Positions 21,483 to 24,495 of a stretch of DNA of 24,495 nt are shown here, piece after piece. Position numbers and translations under genes: made by a program. The notes under the pieces are model-generated. The model worked only from the letters and a program-made list of their open reading frames with translations. It ran no database searches and had not been told where the DNA came from. The stretch covers positions 1-24,495 of the IMG/VR virus record IMGVR_UViG_3300042465_002689; one strand, given 5' to 3'. Every line of letters begins with the position of its first letter. Position 1 is the first letter of the stretch. Origin of the DNA: a virus.

Positions 21483-21929
21483 ATGTCATCATTGAATAAA
21501 GTAAGTTTGTTGGGTTCGCTTGGCGCAGACCCAGAAATAAAATCGTTCCAGAATGGTGGTCGCGTTTGCAATTTGCGGCTGGCAACATCCGAACGCTGGA
21601 AAGACAAAAGCACGGGTGAGCAGAAAGAAACGACCGAATGGCACAGCGTGTCCATCTTTAGCGATGGGTTGGTTGGCGTTGCAGAACGCTTTCTGACTAA
21701 GGGCAGCAAGGTCTATATCGAAGGCCAGCTAAAGACGCGCAAATGGCAGGACGCCAGCGGAAACGATAAATACAGCACGGAGATTGTGTTGAACGGCCCG
21801 AAAGCTGCACTGATTTTGCTGGGCAGCAAAGGTGAAGCAAAGCCATTGGATGCGTCTGTTGACCCATCAAAGGGTGAACATAACACTTGGGACAATGACC
21901 TTGACCTCGACGACTCAATACCGTTTTAG
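21483..21929 (+). CDS. ssb: single-stranded DNA-binding protein
   Basis: 148 residues. OB-fold beginning MSSLNKVSLLGSLGADPEIK, with NLRLATSERWKDK, TEWHSVSIF, FLTKGSKVYIEGQLKTRKWQD and YSTEIVL. It has a short linker and the acidic tip DDSIPF, the C-terminal peptide that recruits partner proteins. It coats single strands in replication and recombination. ATG 21483 has AAAGGA upstream. The linker is shorter than in host SSB (typical for phages). Confidence 0.96.
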   Translation: MSSLNKVSLLGSLGADPEIKSFQNGGRVCNLRLATSERWKDKSTGEQKETTEWHSVSIFSDGLVGVAERFLTKGSKVYIEGQLKTRKWQDASGNDKYSTEIVLNGPKAALILLGSKGEAKPLDASVDPSKGEHNTWDNDLDLDDSIPF

Positions 21930-21966
21930 AATTGACTCCGTTTTAGGTTAATGGCATGAGTAAGTT

Positions 21967-22410
21967 ATGGAAAAAAACTGCACTCTTTGTGGCTCACTCA
22001 AGCCATTAACCGAATTTTATAAAGCCGTGACAAAGGATGGGTTGGCAAATCAATGCATCCCCTGCGTAAAAGCTAGAGCACGAATTAGGCAAGTTGTAAA
22101 AAAAGACGAAATTCGCGCTTATGATAGGCAGCGGTCAAAGTTGCCGCACAGGATAGAGGCCAGAGCTAAAGCACTGCAAAAAGAAGCGCATAACAAGCCA
22201 GAGCGTATTATAGCTCGTTATGCCGTTGCAAATGCTGTTCGAGATGGGCGGTTAAGAAAAATGGACTGCGCTTTTTGTGGTTCATCAAATACGGTTGCCC
22301 ATCATCACGATTATACAAAGCACTTGGATGTTACTTGGCTTTGCCAACCATGTCACACTCGTTTTCACGCGCTAGAATTAATGGCAAAAAATGCAAAGGT
22401 TGAGCCATGA
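21967..22410 (+). CDS. HNH-like double zinc-finger protein
   Basis: 147 residues. N-terminal zinc finger C5-x2-C8 ... C30-x2-C33 (CTLCGSLKPLTEFYK), a basic helical middle (RQRSKLPHRIEARAKAL), and a C-terminal HNH-type site: C101-x2-C104, VAHHHDYTKHLDVTWLC and C129-H130 with H134. This layout is common in phage proteins annotated as HNH endonuclease or zinc-finger protein. The ribosome-binding site is weak, and the gene looks more AT-rich than those before it, so it may be a later arrival. Preceded by two copies of CCGTTTTAG (21921 and 21939). Confidence 0.75.
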   Translation: MEKNCTLCGSLKPLTEFYKAVTKDGLANQCIPCVKARARIRQVVKKDEIRAYDRQRSKLPHRIEARAKALQKEAHNKPERIIARYAVANAVRDGRLRKMDCAFCGSSNTVAHHHDYTKHLDVTWLCQPCHTRFHALELMAKNAKVEP

Positions 22411-22742
22411 CACAAATTTCAATTAAGGATGTGGTTGAGCAGTGCAGGATTTACGTTTCCGACAAGAAAGTAGCCGAAATCCTAAATTGCCCAATAACTT
22501 TAGTGGAAGCCTGTCGGCCCATGATTTACGCCCGTGGCAAGCACCCGACAAATTTGGGGCTAAACGAAGAAACTGGTAAGCATTGCCAAGTTACGCTGCG
22601 TTACAGAAACGATAATGAAGCCATCAAAATTGCATCGCAAAAGTTGCTAATCAAACAACTCGAAACGGGGCATCATTGGCTAAACAACGAAAGATTTTTC
22701 CATATAGTTTCAAAGCTAAATCCTGAATATGGATTGGCATAA
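22407..22742 (+). CDS. hypothetical protein
   Basis: 111 residues (MTQISIKDVVEQCRIYVSDK...). The segment VSDKKVAEILNCPITLVEACRP could be a helix-turn-helix, and the rest is alpha/beta with a C-terminal NERFFHIVSKLNPEYGLA. I do not recognise the family. ATG overlaps the upstream stop as ATGA. It is the last gene before promoter/operator copy C. Confidence 0.68.
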   Translation: MTQISIKDVVEQCRIYVSDKKVAEILNCPITLVEACRPMIYARGKHPTNLGLNEETGKHCQVTLRYRNDNEAIKIASQKLLIKQLETGHHWLNNERFFHIVSKLNPEYGLA

Positions 22743-22763
22743 GCTGATAATTGAAAAAAGTGG

Positions 22764-22792
22764 TTTACATATATAAAAAGCATCTTTATTGA
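22764..22792 (+). promoter_or_regulatory. rightward promoter with operator motif copy C
   Basis: TTTACATATATAAA (22764-22777) differs from the 18781 palindrome at one base and is followed by AAGCATCTT. TTTACA as -35, a 17-nt spacer and TATTGA (22787-22792) as -10 give a plausible but weak promoter starting near 22799, directly before the leader hairpin of the next gene. Confidence 0.6.
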
Positions 22793-22801
22793 GAATGGAC
22801 A

Positions 22802-22815
22802 GGGGCAGCAGCCCC
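22802..22815 (+). promoter_or_regulatory. leader stem-loop before small-gene cluster
   Basis: GGGGC-AGCA-GCCCC, a 5-bp stem with 4-nt loop close to the predicted transcription start, followed by GCCATTTAAGGAG and ATG 21 nt after the stem. The downstream part closely resembles the leader at 16019-16040 on the other strand. Confidence 0.6.
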
Positions 22816-22836
22816 GCCATTTAAGGAGTTTTAATT

Positions 22837-22950
22837 ATGACCATTCGTGAAATTATCCAATCGCAGCCATTGAGCGAAATTATCAGCGGCATTGCAATGG
22901 TAATTGTTTTGCCCATCCTGTTTGTCGCATTGATGGTGGTGCTGCCATGA
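22837..22950 (+). CDS. small single-pass membrane protein
   Basis: 37 residues from ATG 22837, with a strong AAGGAG 8 nt upstream. A short N-terminal MTIREIIQSQPLSE is followed by one hydrophobic segment (about 15-37: IISGIAMVIVLPILFVALMV) running to the C-terminus. Likely an inner-membrane peptide. First gene after promoter C and coupled by ATGA to the next. Function unknown; small membrane proteins in such early clusters can act in superinfection exclusion or host takeover, but no motif shows this. Confidence 0.7.
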   Translation: MTIREIIQSQPLSEIISGIAMVIVLPILFVALMVVLP

Positions 22951-23120
22951 AAAAAACTCTTACAGTTGAAGAACGCCGTCAGTTTTACAAGGGGGTTACT
23001 GAAGCCCTGTGGGAACGCATAAAAACAGAAGGTTTAGATGATGACGCAGATGCTCCACATCCCGACGATTACGATGGTGGACGGTTTGATTTTTACACAA
23101 CACGGGGGATTTCAAAATGA
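22947..23120 (+). CDS. hypothetical acidic small protein
   Basis: 57 residues: a basic start MKKTLTVEERRQFYKGVTEA, helix LWERIKTEG, then the acidic stretch DDDADAPHPDDYDGG and FDFYTTRG. Soluble, no known family. GGTGGT lies 6 nt before the ATG, and it shares ATGA overlaps with both neighbours. Confidence 0.6.
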   Translation: MKKTLTVEERRQFYKGVTEALWERIKTEGLDDDADAPHPDDYDGGRFDFYTTRGISK

Positions 23121-23272
23121 CGCAGCCAAACACGACTTCTGAATTGACCATACGCACTGCCGCCCCAATGGGCCTGAAGCATCGTATCAGCCCTCAATCA
23201 GCATGGCCTTTGCGCGGTGCAGACGGAAAGACGTTCGCAGAGCGCCGCAAGGAACAGGAACAAAGCAAATGA
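23117..23272 (+). CDS. hypothetical small protein
   Basis: 51 residues beginning MTQPNTTSELTIRTAAPMG and ending TFAERRKEQEQSK. GGGGGA lies 7 nt before the ATG. Proline- and charge-rich, probably without a large fold. ATGA overlaps on both sides. A plus-strand frame starting inside it (23203) belongs to the next gene's frame and is not a real start. Confidence 0.58.
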   Translation: MTQPNTTSELTIRTAAPMGLKHRISPQSAWPLRGADGKTFAERRKEQEQSK

Positions 23273-23634
23273 CAAACGATAGCATTGAAGCAAAAGCCTT
23301 GGCGCTGCTGAATGAGGTTCGGGCAGAGCGTGGCTGGATGTCAGTCCCCACTCTTTACCGCACCGACGTTAATATGGAAGCGCTATGCCGCGCCATCGAA
23401 CGGCACGAAGCCTTTAAGCAAGAGGTGAGCGATGCGGTTGTGACGGAATACCTTCACGCAGAATACGCACCAGAGCGTATGCAAGCCTTCATCATCCCCA
23501 AGCCCAAGCCTGACCCGCTGGTGGATGTGTTGATAGAAGCTGGATGGGCCGATGCTGTCATCGACAGTTGTGCGCCATCTCTCCGCGCCGCACTGGACGC
23601 CCTTGGCTTTGAGATACGGGAGAAGGGGCAATGA
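23269..23634 (+). CDS. hypothetical protein
   Basis: 121 residues from ATG 23269, chosen because it overlaps the upstream stop as ATGA and has AGGAAC upstream. Starts MTNDSIEAKALALLNEVRAE, with VPTLYRTDVNMEALCRAIER and later PLVDVLIEAGW and SLRAALDALGFEI. Helical; the N-terminal A.ALLNEV...RGW and C.AIERHE pattern is seen in unnamed proteins of alphaproteobacterial phages. No catalytic motif. Confidence 0.7.
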   Translation: MTNDSIEAKALALLNEVRAERGWMSVPTLYRTDVNMEALCRAIERHEAFKQEVSDAVVTEYLHAEYAPERMQAFIIPKPKPDPLVDVLIEAGWADAVIDSCAPSLRAALDALGFEIREKGQ

Positions 23635-23840
23635 TGGACGATTTGGTAACGCTGGTAAGGCAATATGACATACCAATCAGCAATCAAGCCGCCGACCGCA
23701 TCGAAGCCCAAGCGGCGGAGATTGAGCGGCTGCGGGAGGCTTTGGAGTATTACGCACAGGAACTGATGACTGGTCCGTGGGGTATTGATAGCCTCGACTT
23801 TGGCGATGTTGCTCGCGCAGCACTGGAGCAAAGCAAATGA
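23631..23840 (+). CDS. hypothetical coiled-coil protein
   Basis: 69 residues: MMDDLVTLVRQYDI, then a heptad-like helix ADRIEAQAAEIERLREALEY, and a short end DFGDVARAALEQSK. The 'ADRIEAQAAEIERLR' coiled coil is very common in small phage accessory proteins. Coupled by ATGA overlaps to both neighbours. Role unknown. Confidence 0.68.
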   Translation: MMDDLVTLVRQYDIPISNQAADRIEAQAAEIERLREALEYYAQELMTGPWGIDSLDFGDVARAALEQSK

Positions 23841-23914
23841 CCCTGCGCCAATTCCTGTTCGATAATTTCGGCTGGGATATTTACGACTGGGCCGACGATG
23901 AGATTAGATTTTAA
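23837..23914 (+). CDS. 25-residue micro-ORF
   Basis: MTLRQFLFDNFGWDIYDWAD followed by DEIRF, acidic and aromatic. It has GGAG 8 nt before the ATG and overlaps the preceding stop as ATGA, continuing the chain of coupled genes. Very short, so coding is supported only by context. Confidence 0.45.
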   Translation: MTLRQFLFDNFGWDIYDWADDEIRF

Positions 23915-23924
23915 GGGGCAACAA

Positions 23925-24053
23925 ATGACCGCCGACAACTGGCTTTTCATAACAATCATGGCGGTGATAATCCTCGCCGCTTATCTGAACGCTACTAAGC
24001 CAAAGATAACCGAGCAAGAACGCAAAGAGATGGAAGAAGATTGGTGGTCTTAA
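23925..24053 (+). CDS. small single-pass membrane protein
   Basis: 42 residues from ATG 23925 with GGGG 6 nt upstream. MTADNWLFITIMAVIILAAY is a signal-anchor-like transmembrane segment (about 5-22), followed by a charged cytoplasmic-type tail (KPKITEQERKEMEEDWWS). Its TAA overlaps the TAA of the converging gene at 24050. Function unknown. Confidence 0.66.
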   Translation: MTADNWLFITIMAVIILAAYLNATKPKITEQERKEMEEDWWS

Positions 24054-24193
24054 CGCTTCCTGCGCTTTTTCTTGGCTTCTTCCGCCACCGATAGCGCAAT
24101 AGCAATAGATTGCTTTTGGCTTTTGCCGCTTTTCATTTCGCGCTTAATATTTTTGGACACGCTTTTGGGTGAGTAGCCTTTAATCAATGGCAT
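24050..24193 (-). CDS. small basic phage protein (DUF6496-like)
   Basis: 47 residues from ATG 24193, with AGGAG 6 nt upstream. MPLIKGYSPKSVSKNIKREM, GKSQKQSIAIALSVAEEAKK and a basic end KKRRKR. The 'GYS...S.NI..EM..GK...QA.AIALS.A' pattern is a very common small phage protein (I recall DUF6496); the strong positive charge suggests binding to DNA or to virion DNA. It ends tail-to-tail with the rightward gene, sharing TTAA. Confidence 0.8.
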   Translation of the reverse strand: MPLIKGYSPKSVSKNIKREMKSGKSQKQSIAIALSVAEEAKKKRRKR

Positions 24194-24202
24194 CGTTATC
24201 TC

Positions 24203-24484
24203 CTACCATTTAACCTTGTCAGCCCAGTATGCAGCCGACATTTTGCCCTTGGCGATATTCTCCGCATGACGCGCCTTGAATGAAGCCCGACGCGCTTTGT
24301 CGGCCTTGCTTTCGTCTTTGCGCGGCGGCGAACCAGATACGCCCTGTTGACCAAAGCGAATGGTTTTTACCTTGTCGCCTTCCTTAGCCACGACAACATG
24401 GCTTTTGGTTGGGTGGCTAGGTGTGCGCTTGGGCTTGTTATAGCCTTCCACGCCCACCTTTGCCAATTTCGGGTCTTTAGCCAT
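24203..24484 (-). CDS. conserved basic phage protein
   Basis: 93 residues: MAKDPKLAKVGVEGYNKPKR, TPSHPTKSHVVVAKEGDKVK, TIRFGQQGVSG, then RRASFKARHAENIAKGKMSA and AYWADKVKW. The strongly conserved look (GYNKPKRTP.HP.KSH.V, FKARH..NI..GK.SAAYWA..VKW) marks a widespread small phage protein, often near structural genes, of unknown function. Very basic. ATG 24484 lies 11 nt from the window edge. It ends 9 nt before the next start, so both form one leftward unit. Confidence 0.8.
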   Translation of the reverse strand: MAKDPKLAKVGVEGYNKPKRTPSHPTKSHVVVAKEGDKVKTIRFGQQGVSGSPPRKDESKADKARRASFKARHAENIAKGKMSAAYWADKVKW

Positions 24485-24495
24485 TAGCCGCCAAT

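Noticed and set aside
1-24495. tRNA, rRNA, integrase, attachment site or insertion sequence
   Set aside because: I looked for cloverleaf-type GTTC/CCA patterns, recombinase motifs and transposase genes and saw none that hold up; absence by eye is not proof.

Overview
The window is a 24.5-kb piece of a tailed double-stranded DNA phage (or prophage), open at the left inside the tape measure gene. It carries a complete head/packaging set, a tail tube, a tape measure, a tail terminator and tail chaperones. No contractile sheath, integrase, lysis gene, tRNA or rRNA is visible. A long non-contractile tail is therefore the best guess. The host is probably an alphaproteobacterium: there is a GapR/DUF2312 gene (a family typical of Alphaproteobacteria), and the DUF4055 portal, gp13-like capsid, DnaA-domain-IV and ParB-methyltransferase genes fit phages of aquatic or soil members of that class. 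This is inference from gene content; the genus cannot be named.

Layout. (1) Positions 1-16019, minus strand, are the late module. In transcription order it holds small regulators, an HNH endonuclease gene, a ParB-methyltransferase, small and large terminase, portal, a collagen-like fibre protein, MuF, scaffold, major capsid, connectors, tail terminator, tail tube, chaperones and tape measure. A strong promoter (16066-16094) drives it leftward. (2) Positions 16142-16515, plus strand, hold one small gene with its own strong promoter and its own terminator, a moron-like unit. (3) Positions 18735-16515, minus strand, are the replication module: a Cro-like HTH regulator, a DUF1064 nuclease-like protein, a lambda-O-like initiator with iterons inside its gene, a possible helicase loader and a MazG pyrophosphohydrolase. 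(4) Positions 18830-24053, plus strand, are the recombination/early module: ERF annealing protein, YqaJ exonuclease, a DUF968 nuclease, NinB, GapR, SSB, a zinc/HNH protein, then a chain of very small genes joined by ATGA overlaps. (5) Positions 24050-24484, minus strand, hold two small basic conserved phage proteins.

Non-coding signals stand out. A 14-bp palindrome with a trailing GCMTCTT block recurs at three control regions (16122, 18781, 22764). At 18781 it supplies back-to-back -35 boxes for the HTH gene and the recombination operon, which looks like an early switch. Six genes with a real leader share a short GC-rich stem-loop 19-25 nt before the start codon. The initiator gene contains four iteron-like repeats read in different frames, next to AT-rich direct repeats, as expected of a lambda-type origin. 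The HNH gene is fused in frame to a diverged copy of the first 38 codons of the methyltransferase that follows it, a footprint of endonuclease invasion.
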